Below, in pieces: positions 24,712 to 32,423 of a stretch of DNA of 64,000 bases. The stretch comes from Actinomycetes bacterium (GTDB taxonomy: Bacteria > Actinomycetota > Acidimicrobiia > Acidimicrobiales > Palsa-688): assembly GCA_021787365.1 (NCBI GenBank), contig JAJYMB010000128.1:43225-107224 (forward strand), read 5' to 3'. A program made the translations under genes and the position numbers. Below the pieces are notes generated by a model that was not told where the DNA came from, searched no databases, and worked only from the letters and a program-made list of their open reading frames with translations. How positions within the stretch are numbered: position 1 is the first letter of the stretch; every line of letters begins with the position of its first letter.

Positions 24712-24717
24712 TGGGAG

Positions 24718-25254
24718 GTGGGCGAAACGCCGGCGCTACGTGCACTCGGCAAGCGGGCCGAGTACCACTACGACCAACCCGACGCCGGCGTGCTCGAGGT
24801 CTTCGACAACCCCCACCCCGGGCAGGAGTGGGCGGTGTGGCTCTACTGTTACGAGTTCACGAGCCTCTGCCCGGTGACGGGCCAGCCCGACTTCGGTCGC
24901 CTCCACATCGGCTACGTGCCCGGCGCGCTCTGCGTCGAGTCGAAAAGCCTGAAGCTCTACCTCATGCGCTACCGCAACCACGGGGCCTTCCACGAGGACT
25001 GCGTCAATCGGGTCGCGAGCGACTTGGCCGCCAGGCTGGCCCCCCGCTACCTCTCCGTCTACGGCGACTTCAACCCCCGCGGCGGGATCGCGATCCGGCC
25101 ACTAGCCGTGCGGCGGGCACCCGGGCTCTCCGCCGAGGAGGAGCGGCGCTGCCTCCTTCTGCTCAGCCAGTTCGCCCCCGCCGCCGGAGCGCTACCCGGC
25201 AGTGCCCCCTCCCCCGATGCCGGCGGCAGGGTGGCAGCCCCGGCGCAGTCTTGA
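24718..25254 (+). CDS. queF: NADPH-dependent preQ0 reductase QueF
   Basis: 178 residues, unimodular QueF with a tunnelling fold. Catalytic Cys51 is in TSLCPVTGQPD, Asp58 follows, ESKSLK (74-79) is the substrate and NADPH motif, and GAFHEDCVN supplies His92 and Glu93. It reduces the nitrile of 7-cyano-7-deazaguanine to preQ1, the precursor of queuosine in tRNA wobble position 34. The tail after residue 150 is low complexity. The GTG start is forced by an in-frame stop 12 nt upstream. The next gene encodes the matching transporter; queC, queD and queE are not nearby. Confidence 0.94.
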   Translation: MGETPALRALGKRAEYHYDQPDAGVLEVFDNPHPGQEWAVWLYCYEFTSLCPVTGQPDFGRLHIGYVPGALCVESKSLKLYLMRYRNHGAFHEDCVNRVASDLAARLAPRYLSVYGDFNPRGGIAIRPLAVRRAPGLSAEEERRCLLLLSQFAPAAGALPGSAPSPDAGGRVAAPAQS

Positions 25255-25919
25255 GCCTCCCACTGGGGAGCCGGCGGACGGTGCAGGCTCAAGCCGGCGG
25301 TAGGCCCCAAGCCACGAGCCCGGTACTGCGCCGGGCGGCGCCGGCGCCGGGCGCCGGCGCCGCCCCGGCCCCGAGCATCCTGGCGCGCTCGGGCCTGGCG
25401 GTGGTTGCCTTCACCGTGTACGTAGCCTCGATCGCCGGTGCCAACTGGATGATCTCCCACGTGGGCCGGCCCGTCCCGGGCGCGCACGAGCTGCCGGTCT
25501 TCTTCGGCTTGGAGGCGCCGTCGGGGGTCTACCTGGCCGGCCTAACCTTTGTGGCCCGCGACGTCCTCCAGCGCCTCGCCGGCACCCGGGCCGGGCTGGC
25601 TGCGATCGTGCTCGGCGCCATCGTGTCGTGGGGGGTGTCGAGCGCCTCGCTGGCGCTCGCATCGGGAGGGACCTTCTTGCTCTCGGAGACTTGCGACTTC
25701 TTGGTCTACACGCCCCTCCAGGCGAGGAACTTCCCCCTCGCGGTGGTCGGCTCGGGGCTGGTGAGCGACGCCGTGGACTCGACCGTGTTCCTCACCCTTG
25801 CCGGCATCCCGCTCTCCGTCGCGCTACCGGGCCAGCTCGTCGGCAAGGCCTGGTTGGTCCTGGCCGGCGGCCTCGTCGCCTCGCTGCTGCGCCGCAAGGT
25901 GCTACCCAAATGGCGCTAG
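25251..25919 (+). CDS. VUT family (COG1738-like) queuosine precursor transporter
   Basis: 222 residues from a TTG that overlaps the queF stop (TTGA). A Pro/Ala-rich N-terminus (1-45) precedes about six helices: LAVVAFTVYVASIAGANWMI, VYLAGLTFVARDVLQRLAG, AIVLGAIVSWGVSSASLAL, and the motif ETCDFLVYTPLQ...LVSDAVDSTVFLTLAGIP, which is the conserved acidic core of VUT proteins such as YhhQ. It should import preQ0 or another queuosine precursor, which QueF then reduces. A start at GTG 25281 is also possible. Its stop codon shares the CTAG at 25916-25919 with the convergent truA stop. Confidence 0.85.
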   Translation: MSLPLGSRRTVQAQAGGRPQATSPVLRRAAPAPGAGAAPAPSILARSGLAVVAFTVYVASIAGANWMISHVGRPVPGAHELPVFFGLEAPSGVYLAGLTFVARDVLQRLAGTRAGLAAIVLGAIVSWGVSSASLALASGGTFLLSETCDFLVYTPLQARNFPLAVVGSGLVSDAVDSTVFLTLAGIPLSVALPGQLVGKAWLVLAGGLVASLLRRKVLPKWR

Positions 25920-26722
25920 TCGTGCGGGTACTCGACCTCCCACAAGCAGAGGCCGTGCGGGGGCGCCACCGGGCCGGCAGCGGACCGGTCCTTGGCCGCC
26001 AGGATGCCCGTCATCTCGCCGGCCTTCTTCCGGCCCGCCCCCACCTCCACCAGGGCCCCGACAACCGAACGCACCATTTGCTGGCAAAACGAGGCCGCCC
26101 GGATCTCAAATAGCAGCTGGTCCCCGCCCAAGTCCGACCACTCGGCCCCCAGCACGTGGCGCACCAGGGACGGTGCGCTCTTCTCCGGGGCCCCCACCTC
26201 GGCGGCCCTGATCTTGGAGGCGTGACAGAACGAGGCGAAGTCGTGCTCGCCGAGGAGAGGGTCCGAGGCCGCCTGCATGGAACGGAGGTCGAGAGGGTGG
26301 CCCACGTGCCAGGTGGTTGCGGCGCGGAAGGGATCCGGCCAGCGAGAGCACGAGATGCTGTAGCGGTAGGTGCGCGAGAGCGCCGAACGGCGGGCGTCGA
26401 AGCCCTCGGGCGCCCAAGCCGCGTCGCGCACCACCACGGTGGGGCCGAGCATCTTGTTGAGCGAACGCTGGAGCCGCTCCAAGTCGGCCCCGATCGCCAC
26501 GTCGAGGCTCACGACCTGGCCCCAGGCGTGCACGCCGGCGTCGGTCCTCCCGGCACACGTGAGCTCCACCGGGTGGCGGAGCACTTGCTCGATGGCTTCG
26601 CTCAGAGCGCCGGCCACGGTGGGCACGCCCCGCTGGCGGGCGAAACCGTGGAAAGGGGTGCCGAGATAGGCGACGAGCAGGCGGAGCCGGCGCCGGAGCG
26701 CCTCTTGCCCGCCGCCTTCCAA
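25916..26722 (-). CDS. truA: tRNA pseudouridine synthase A
   Basis: 268 residues from a TTG at 26720-26722. Catalytic Asp61 lies in CAGRTDAGVHA; RSALSRTYRYSI and HDFASFCHA are further TruA motifs, with EIRAASFCQQMVRSVVGALVEVG near the end. It makes pseudouridine at positions 38-40 of tRNA anticodon arms. It follows rplQ by 32 bp, the usual end of the alpha ribosomal operon. Longer readings run into rplQ on the same strand and are rejected. Confidence 0.93.
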   Translation of the reverse strand: MEGGGQEALRRRLRLLVAYLGTPFHGFARQRGVPTVAGALSEAIEQVLRHPVELTCAGRTDAGVHAWGQVVSLDVAIGADLERLQRSLNKMLGPTVVVRDAAWAPEGFDARRSALSRTYRYSISCSRWPDPFRAATTWHVGHPLDLRSMQAASDPLLGEHDFASFCHASKIRAAEVGAPEKSAPSLVRHVLGAEWSDLGGDQLLFEIRAASFCQQMVRSVVGALVEVGAGRKKAGEMTGILAAKDRSAAGPVAPPHGLCLWEVEYPHD

Positions 26723-26754
26723 TGAGCTACGCGCCTCGGCGTGCTCGGTACTTC

Positions 26755-27117
26755 TCAGACGAGCTCGATGCGCGCCATGGGGGCGTTGTCGCCGTGGCGC
26801 GGCCCGAGCTTCAGGATCCTCGTATAACCGCCGGGCCGGTCGCTGTAGCGCGGGGCGATCTCGGCAAAGAGCTTGTGGGCCATGTCCTTGTCTCGGATGA
26901 AGGCGACCACTTGGCGGTGGTGGTCCACGCCGCCCTTCTTCGCCTTGGTCACGCACTTCTCGAACACCGGGCGCAGCGCCTTGGCTTTGGCCTCGGTCGT
27001 GACCAAGCCCTCGGCGGCGATGAGCGAAGCCACGAGGTTGCCCATCATGGCTTTCTGGTGGGCGGCGTCACCGCCGAAGCGCCTGCCCTTCTTGGGCCGT
27101 CCGGGGATGCCTGACAC
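26755..27117 (-). CDS. rplQ: 50S ribosomal protein L17
   Basis: 120 residues, full length. Family pattern: GRPKKGRRFGGDAAHQKAMMGNLVASLI at the start, then VTTEAKAKALRPVFEKCVTKAKK and GYTRILKLGPRHGDNAPMARIELV at the end. It sits near the polypeptide exit tunnel. The GTG start is 2 nt after the rpoA stop, as in the usual rpoA-rplQ pair. Confidence 0.97.
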   Translation of the reverse strand: MSGIPGRPKKGRRFGGDAAHQKAMMGNLVASLIAAEGLVTTEAKAKALRPVFEKCVTKAKKGGVDHHRQVVAFIRDKDMAHKLFAEIAPRYSDRPGGYTRILKLGPRHGDNAPMARIELV

Positions 27118-27119
27118 GG

Positions 27120-28064
27120 CTACTGGCCCGCCTTGCCGCGGAGCGTGAGACCACGCTCGTCGAGCTTTTGGAGCACCTCGTCCAAGGACTTCTGCCCGAA
27201 GTTGGTGATCGCCAAGAGGTCGTCCTCGGTCTTGGAGACCAGCTCGCCGACGGTGTTGATCTGCGCCCGCTTCAGGCAGTTGCGCGGCCGCTCCGACAGG
27301 TCGAGCTCCTCTATAGGTAGGTCGAGGTCCGGCGAACCTGTGCCCGGGCCGGCGACTTCGCCTAGCACCAGGCCCTGGGGCGCTTCGCTCATCTCGGCCA
27401 CCAGGCTGAACAAGGAACGCAGCGTGCCTCCCGCCGATGCGAGAGCGTCCCTCGGCGTGAGGGAGCCGTCGGTGGTTATGTCGATCACCAGGCGGTCGTA
27501 ATTCGTCGACTGCTCCACTCGGGCCGGCTCCACCGAGAAAGCGACGAGCCGGATGGGCGAGAAGATCGAGTCGACCGGTATCACCCCGATGGTCGAGGAA
27601 CGCTTGTTGCGTTCTGCCGGTACGTAACCCCGGCCCCGCTCGACCGTGATGTCGCAGGCCAGCCTTCCCTTCGGGTTGAGCGTGGCCAGCAGCAGCTCAG
27701 GGTTGAGGATCTCGACGTCTGCGGTGGTGTGGATGTCGCCCGCCGTGACCACCCCGGGGCCTCGCGAATCGAGCCGCAGCGTGACGGGCTCTTCGCTTTC
27801 CACCCGGAGCACGATGTCCTTCAAGTTCAAAATGATGTCGGTGACGTCTTCCTTGACGCCGGGAAGGGTGGTGAACTCGTGGAGCGCGTCATCGAAACGC
27901 ACCTGGGTCACAGCCGCGCCGGGTATCGAAGACAGGAGCGTGCGGCGCAGCGACACCCCCAAGGTGTGGCCGAAGCCGGGCTCGAGCGGCCCGATGGTGA
28001 AGCGCTGGCGGTTGTTTTCCTCTTCGCCCAAGGCTTCGACGGTCGGGCGCTGGATGATCAGCAT
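27120..28064 (-). CDS. rpoA: RNA polymerase alpha subunit
   Basis: 314 residues. The N-terminal dimerisation domain begins MLIIQRPTVEAL and includes GFGHTLGVSLRRTLLSSIPGAAVT. The C-terminal domain (about 240-310) has ELDLSERPRNCLKRAQINTVGELV and the NFGQKSLDEV helix that touches UP elements and activators. The ATG at 28062-28064 has an AGGAGG site 10 nt upstream, so a longer in-frame reading to 28205 is rejected. It lies between rpsD and rplQ in the standard order. Confidence 0.98.
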   Translation of the reverse strand: MLIIQRPTVEALGEEENNRQRFTIGPLEPGFGHTLGVSLRRTLLSSIPGAAVTQVRFDDALHEFTTLPGVKEDVTDIILNLKDIVLRVESEEPVTLRLDSRGPGVVTAGDIHTTADVEILNPELLLATLNPKGRLACDITVERGRGYVPAERNKRSSTIGVIPVDSIFSPIRLVAFSVEPARVEQSTNYDRLVIDITTDGSLTPRDALASAGGTLRSLFSLVAEMSEAPQGLVLGEVAGPGTGSPDLDLPIEELDLSERPRNCLKRAQINTVGELVSKTEDDLLAITNFGQKSLDEVLQKLDERGLTLRGKAGQ

Positions 28065-28090
28065 GTTGTGGTCGCCTCCTAGAACTGCGT

Positions 28091-28717
28091 TTACTTCGAG
28101 AAGAGCTCGACTATGAGCGACTCGCGCACCGGGATGTCGATCTGGTCGCGAAGCGGCAGGTCGCGCACCGTCACCTCGAAGCCCTCCTGGCCTGTACCGA
28201 GCCACTGAGGGACCTGGCGGCCCAGCGTGTCGAGGTTGTGGCGCACCACGATCATGGTGCGGGCCCGGTCTTTCAGTGTGACCACGTCGCCACGCCGTGC
28301 CCGGTAAGAAGGGATGGTCACTCTCCGGCCGTTTACGAGCACGTGGCCGTGGCGGACGAGCTGGCGGGCCTGCGAGCGGCTCGCCCCCCAGTTGGCCCGG
28401 AAGACAATGTTGTCCAGGCGGAGCTCGAGCATCCTGAGGAGGTTTTCGCCAGTAATGCCCCTCTGGCGGTTGGCCTCTTCGTAGTAGTTGCGGAACTGCT
28501 TTTCGAGGACTCCATAGATTCGCTTTGCCTTTTGTTTCTCGCGCAGCTGAGCCAGGTACTCACTACCCTGTCGGGCACGGTCGCGACCGTGGGCCCCCGG
28601 CGGGTAGGGCCGGCGCTCGATCGGGCACTTGGTCGTGTCGCACTTGGGCCCCTTCAAGAACAGCTTCATCTTCTCCCGCCGGCACAGCCGGCAGACTGCG
28701 CCTGTGTAACGCGCCAT
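28091..28717 (-). CDS. rpsD: 30S ribosomal protein S4
   Basis: 208 residues. It is the zinc-binding C+ form: Cys9-x2-Cys12 (VCRLC) and CDTTKC (about 26-31). The S4 RNA-binding domain (RLDNIVFRANWGASRSQARQLVRHGHVLVNGRRV) is intact. It nucleates assembly of the 30S body and often represses its own operon. ATG start 3 nt after the rpsK stop. Confidence 0.98.
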   Translation of the reverse strand: MARYTGAVCRLCRREKMKLFLKGPKCDTTKCPIERRPYPPGAHGRDRARQGSEYLAQLREKQKAKRIYGVLEKQFRNYYEEANRQRGITGENLLRMLELRLDNIVFRANWGASRSQARQLVRHGHVLVNGRRVTIPSYRARRGDVVTLKDRARTMIVVRHNLDTLGRQVPQWLGTGQEGFEVTVRDLPLRDQIDIPVRESLIVELFSK

Positions 28718-28720
28718 CGG

Positions 28721-29119
28721 CTAGACCCTCCGCCTCTTCTTCGGCCGACAGCCGTTGTGGGGGACCGGTGTGACGTCTTTTATCCCAGAAACCTCTATCC
28801 CGGTGTTCATGATCGTGCGCACGGCGGTCTCCCGGCCCGAGCCCGGGCCCTTCACGAGGACGTCCACCTTGCGCACGCCATGCTCCATGGCCCGCCTGGC
28901 ACAAGCCTCTGCGGCGAGCTGAGCGGCGAAGGGCGTCGACTTGCGGGAGCCCTTGAAGCCAACGTTGCCGGCGGACGCCCAAGCGAGCACGTTGCCGTCC
29001 TGGTCGCTTATGGACACGATCGTGTTGTTGAACGAGCTCTTTATGTGGGCCACCCCGTAGGCAACATTTTTGCGCTCTCGCCGGCGCGGGCGCCGGCCAC
29101 CTGGTTTGGGCTTGGGCAT
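28721..29119 (-). CDS. rpsK: 30S ribosomal protein S11
   Basis: 132 residues. A basic N-terminus ([14 protein letters not shown]) precedes the conserved [27 protein letters not shown] and ends [18 protein letters not shown]. It forms part of the 30S platform next to the E site. It lies 43 bp after rpsM; that gap holds a short duplication of the rpsM end. Confidence 0.98.
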   Translation of the reverse strand: MPKPKPGGRRPRRRERKNVAYGVAHIKSSFNNTIVSISDQDGNVLAWASAGNVGFKGSRKSTPFAAQLAAEACARRAMEHGVRKVDVLVKGPGSGRETAVRTIMNTGIEVSGIKDVTPVPHNGCRPKKRRRV

Positions 29120-29138
29120 CTAGGGTTGCGTCCTCGGC

Positions 29139-29175
29139 TTCATCAGTGCTTCCTCGGGTTCATCAGTGCTTCCTC
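29139..29175. repeat. 20-bp duplication of the rpsM 3' end
   Basis: TTCATCAGTGCTTCCTC occurs at 29139-29155 and again at 29159-29175. The second copy covers the last codons and stop of rpsM; the first is the duplicate just downstream of the gene. It looks like a recent tandem slippage event and does not alter S13. Confidence 0.8.
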
Positions 29176-29543
29176 AACTTCTTCTTGCCCGCCACCGTCT
29201 TCTTCGGGCCTTTGCGGGTCCTCGCGTTGGTGTGGGTGCGCTGGCCCCGTACGGGCAGCCCGCGGCGGTGGCGCAGGCCCTGGTAGGAGCCGATCTCGAT
29301 CTTCCGCTTGATGTCCTGCGAGACGTCACGGCGCAGGTCGCCCTCGACCTTCAAGTTGGCGTCGATCCAGCTGCGCAGCTTGGCGACCTCCTCGTCGGTC
29401 AGGTCGCGTACCCTCGTGTCGCGGCTGATGCCGGTCGCCGTGCACACCTTGTTGGAGGTCGTGCGGCCGATGCCATAGATGTAGGTGAGAGAGATCTCCA
29501 AACGCTTCTCGCGGGGGATGTCGACGCCGGCTATGCGGGCCAT
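29163..29543 (-). CDS. rpsM: 30S ribosomal protein S13
   Basis: 126 residues: [31 protein letters not shown] start, [28 protein letters not shown] helix-turn region, and basic tail [13 protein letters not shown] that reaches the P-site tRNA. It contacts the 50S subunit in bridge B1. ATG start 12 bp after the rpmJ stop. Confidence 0.98.
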   Translation of the reverse strand: MARIAGVDIPREKRLEISLTYIYGIGRTTSNKVCTATGISRDTRVRDLTDEEVAKLRSWIDANLKVEGDLRRDVSQDIKRKIEIGSYQGLRHRRGLPVRGQRTHTNARTRKGPKKTVAGKKKLRKH

Positions 29544-29555
29544 GGCCTTGGCTCC

Positions 29556-29669
29556 CTAGCCCTGACGCTGCTTGTGGCGCGGGTTAGTGCAGATCACGAG
29601 CACCCGGCCGTGCCGGCGGATCACCTTGCAGTTTTCGCAAATAGGTTTGACGCTGGGGCGCACCTTCAC
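29556..29669 (-). CDS. rpmJ: 50S ribosomal protein L36
   Basis: 37 residues from a GTG at 29667-29669: [20 protein letters not shown]...[13 protein letters not shown]. It is the zinc-binding C+ form, with Cys11, Cys14, Cys27 and His32. A GAGGTG site lies upstream. It is the first gene of the alpha cluster here. infA, which normally precedes rpmJ, is absent: the 200 bp upstream hold no S1-like reading frame and end in the divergent deoC. Confidence 0.95.
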   Translation of the reverse strand: MKVRPSVKPICENCKVIRRHGRVLVICTNPRHKQRQG

Positions 29670-29866
29670 AAGATCTTCACCTCGGCTCACGCGGCCTCCC
29701 TCGGGTCCCACCGATGATGCCGCAGGGCTCTGCCGGCGGGGCACGTGCGAACGGCTCTTCGAGCGCGCACACACGCCAGCCCCGTCAGGGACGGGTTGCC
29801 ATGATAGCGCATCCGGGCGCCACGGGTCGACGGCTCCCCGGCAGCCCCTGGCGAGCCGGTGAAGCG

Positions 29867-29872
29867 TAGATT
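29867..29872 (+). promoter_or_regulatory. TAGATT -10 box for leaderless deoC
   Basis: TAGATT is followed by 6 nt (GATCGT) and then the GTG of deoC at 29879. No Shine-Dalgarno precedes this GTG. The spacing fixes the GTG at 29879 as the likely start rather than later in-frame GTG (30014) or ATG (30023) codons. Confidence 0.55.
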
Positions 29873-29878
29873 GATCGT

Positions 29879-30964
29879 GTGCAGGTAGGAGCAGAGGAGA
29901 GTGAGCTGACCGCTTCGGCGGGCCGGCCCGGCACCCCGCCCGAAGCGGGCCTCCGCCGGCAGGGGCAGGCTGCTACCCCGCCAGCCCCGGGGGCCCAGCC
30001 AGGCGAGCACCACGTGCTGGGCATGCCGGCAGCTGGGCTCTCCGAGCTGGCCGGCTCCGAGGCTTCGCTCCGCCGGCTGCTCCACGGTCTCCCCGGGGTG
30101 GACCAGGTGGGGGTGGAGGCGAGGGCCGCCGCCCTCGCCACGCGTTCGGTCAAGACCACGGCCAAGCTCTGGGCCATCGACACCGCCATTTCCATGGTGG
30201 ACCTGACCACCCTCGAGGGCGCCGACACCCCCGGCAAGGTGCTCGACCTCTGCGGCAAGGCCCGCCGGCCCGACCCGGCCGACCCGAGCGTCCCCCCGGT
30301 CGCGGCCGTGTGCGTCTACCCCGACCTCGTGCCCGTGGCCAAGGCCTCCCTCGAGGGGAGCACGGTGAAGACGGCCTCGGTGGCCACGGCCTTCCCCTCG
30401 GGGCGGGCGTCGCTCTCGGTCAAGCTGGCCGACGTGGCCGACGCGGTGAAGGCGGGCGCAGACGAAGTGGACATGGTGATCGACCGGGGGGCCTTCCTGG
30501 CCGGCCGTTACGGCCGGGTGCTCGGGGAAGTGCAGGCGGTGAGGGAGGCCTGCGGCCCCGCCCGCCTCAAGGTGATCCTGGAGACGGGCGAGCTCGCCAC
30601 CTACGACAACGTGCGGCGGGCGAGCTGGGTCGCCATGATCGGGGGTGCCGACTTCATCAAGACATCGACCGGCAAGGTGAGCCCTGCTGCCACGCTGCCC
30701 GTGGCGCTCGTGATGCTCGAAGCGGCCCGGGACTTCACCGAGGCGACCGGGCGGGCGGTGGGGGTGAAGGTCGCCGGCGGGGTGCGCACGGCCAAGGACG
30801 CCATCAGGTACCTGGTGCTCGTCAACGAGGTCGCCGGCGAGGACTGGCTCGAGCCGGCGCGCTTCCGCATCGGCGCCTCCAGCCTCCTGAACGACCTGTT
30901 GATGCAGCGTTCCAAGCAACGTAGCGGCGCCTATGCCGGCGCCCAGGACTTCAGCATCGAGTAG
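29879..30964 (+). CDS. deoC: Deoxyribose-phosphate aldolase
   Basis: 361 residues, long for DeoC (E. coli 259). The Schiff-base Lys261 is in DFIKTSTGK and the second active-site Lys297 in [18 protein letters not shown] carries the acid. It splits 2-deoxyribose-5-phosphate into glyceraldehyde-3-phosphate and acetaldehyde. The first 45-50 residues are Gly/Ala/Pro-rich and not part of the barrel, so a start at 30014 or 30023 is possible, but the TAnnnT box 6 nt before the GTG at 29879 supports the longer form. It heads an operon with two aldehyde dehydrogenase-type genes. Confidence 0.93.
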   Translation: MQVGAEESELTASAGRPGTPPEAGLRRQGQAATPPAPGAQPGEHHVLGMPAAGLSELAGSEASLRRLLHGLPGVDQVGVEARAAALATRSVKTTAKLWAIDTAISMVDLTTLEGADTPGKVLDLCGKARRPDPADPSVPPVAAVCVYPDLVPVAKASLEGSTVKTASVATAFPSGRASLSVKLADVADAVKAGADEVDMVIDRGAFLAGRYGRVLGEVQAVREACGPARLKVILETGELATYDNVRRASWVAMIGGADFIKTSTGKVSPAATLPVALVMLEAARDFTEATGRAVGVKVAGGVRTAKDAIRYLVLVNEVAGEDWLEPARFRIGASSLLNDLLMQRSKQRSGAYAGAQDFSIE

Positions 30965-30968
30965 CGCC

Positions 30969-32423
30969 ATGGCCTTTTCGCGCTTCCCCTACGCGCCGGC
31001 GCCCGAGTCGCGCTCCATCGTCAACCTCCGGCCCTCCTACGGGCTTTTCATAGGGGGGCAGTGGGCCGAGCCGGCGGACGGGGACCACTTCAAGACCGAG
31101 AGCCCCTCCTCGGAAGAGGTCCTGGCCGAGGTCAGCTCGGCCGGGCCCGAAGACGTCGACCGGGCCGTCCGGGCCGCCCGGCGCGCCTACGACGAGGTGT
31201 GGGCGCCCATGCCGGGCAAGGAGCGGGCCAAGTACCTCTTCAGGGTGGCGCGCCTGGTCCAAGAACGCAGCCGCGAGCTCGCCGTCTTGGAGAGCCTCGA
31301 CAACGGCAAGCCCATCAGGGAGTCGCGCGACGTGGACGTGCCGCTCGCCGCCGCCCACTTCTTCTACCACGCCGGCTGGGCGGACAAGCTCCCCTACGCC
31401 GGCTTCGGGCCGAGCCCCGAGCCCCTCGGGGTGGCGGGCCAGGTCATCCCCTGGAACTTCCCGCTCCTGATGGCGGCCTGGAAGCTGGCGCCGGCGCTCG
31501 CAGCGGGCAACACCTGCGTGCTGAAGCCGGCAGAGACGACCCCGCTCAGCGCCCTCGTCCTGGCGGAGATCTTCCAGCAAGCCGACCTGCCGCCCGGGGT
31601 GGTCAACATCGTGACCGGTGCGGGGGCGACGGGTGCGGCCCTGGTGGCCCACCCCGGGGTCGACAAGGTCGCCTTCACCGGTTCGACCGAGGTCGGCAAG
31701 CAGATCCAGCGGGCGGTGGCCGGCACCGGCAGGCACCTCACGCTCGAGCTCGGCGGCAAGGCGGCCAACATCGTCTTCGACGACGCCCCCCTCTCCCAGG
31801 CCATAGAAGGCATCGTCAACGGGATCTTCTTCAACCAGGGCCACGTGTGCTGCGCGGGGTCGCGCCTTTTGGTGCAGGAGCCCGTCGCCGAGGGCGTGGT
31901 CGAGGCCTTGAAGCGCCGGCTGGCGACGCTCCGCCTCGGCGACCCCCTCGACAAGAACACCGACATCGGCGCCATAAACTCCCCCCAGCAGCTCGACAAG
32001 ATCCGTGAGCTGTCGGCCTCGGGCGAGGCCGAGGGGGCGCAACGCTGGACGCCCGCATGCCCGCTGCCCGAGCGCGGCTACTGGTTCCCGCCGACCCTGT
32101 TCACCGGCGTGGCCCCCTCGCAGCGCATCGCCCGGGAGGAGATCTTCGGCCCCGTCTTGTCGGTCCTCACCTTCCGCACGCCCGAAGAGGCCGTAGAAAA
32201 GGCCAACAACACCACCTACGGGCTCTCGGCCGGGGTCTGGACCGAAAAGGGGAGCCGGATCCTCTACATGGCCTCACGGTTGAAGGCCGGGGTGGTGTGG
32301 GCCAACACCTTCAACCGCTTCGACCCTGCGAGCCCCTTCGGCGGCTACCGCGAGTCCGGCTTCGGCCGCGAAGGCGGGCGCCAAGGCCTGGCGGCGTACC
32401 TGAAGGGCCCCCTCGATGGGTGA
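30969..32423 (+). CDS. NAD(P)-dependent aldehyde dehydrogenase
   Basis: 484 residues, full length. Cofactor segment IPWNFPLLMAAWKLAPALAAGNTCVLKPAE, AFTGSTEVGK, general base Glu260 in LELGGKAAN, nucleophile Cys294 in NQGHVCCAGSR, and EEIFGPVLSVL are all intact. Placed 4 bp after deoC, it most likely oxidises the acetaldehyde released by DeoC to acetate (or acetyl-CoA); the substrate is inferred from context. An 8-bp overlap joins it to the next gene. Confidence 0.93.
   Translation: MAFSRFPYAPAPESRSIVNLRPSYGLFIGGQWAEPADGDHFKTESPSSEEVLAEVSSAGPEDVDRAVRAARRAYDEVWAPMPGKERAKYLFRVARLVQERSRELAVLESLDNGKPIRESRDVDVPLAAAHFFYHAGWADKLPYAGFGPSPEPLGVAGQVIPWNFPLLMAAWKLAPALAAGNTCVLKPAETTPLSALVLAEIFQQADLPPGVVNIVTGAGATGAALVAHPGVDKVAFTGSTEVGKQIQRAVAGTGRHLTLELGGKAANIVFDDAPLSQAIEGIVNGIFFNQGHVCCAGSRLLVQEPVAEGVVEALKRRLATLRLGDPLDKNTDIGAINSPQQLDKIRELSASGEAEGAQRWTPACPLPERGYWFPPTLFTGVAPSQRIAREEIFGPVLSVLTFRTPEEAVEKANNTTYGLSAGVWTEKGSRILYMASRLKAGVVWANTFNRFDPASPFGGYRESGFGREGGRQGLAAYLKGPLDG

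Noticed and set aside
24618..24717. preQ1 riboswitch before queF
   Set aside because: Only a short CCGGC/GCCGG hairpin is present and the TAGCTT box implies a message starting at the GTG, leaving no leader.
29687..30970. Long minus-strand frame opposite deoC
   Set aside because: Composition-driven antisense frame; the plus strand encodes an intact aldolase with all catalytic residues.
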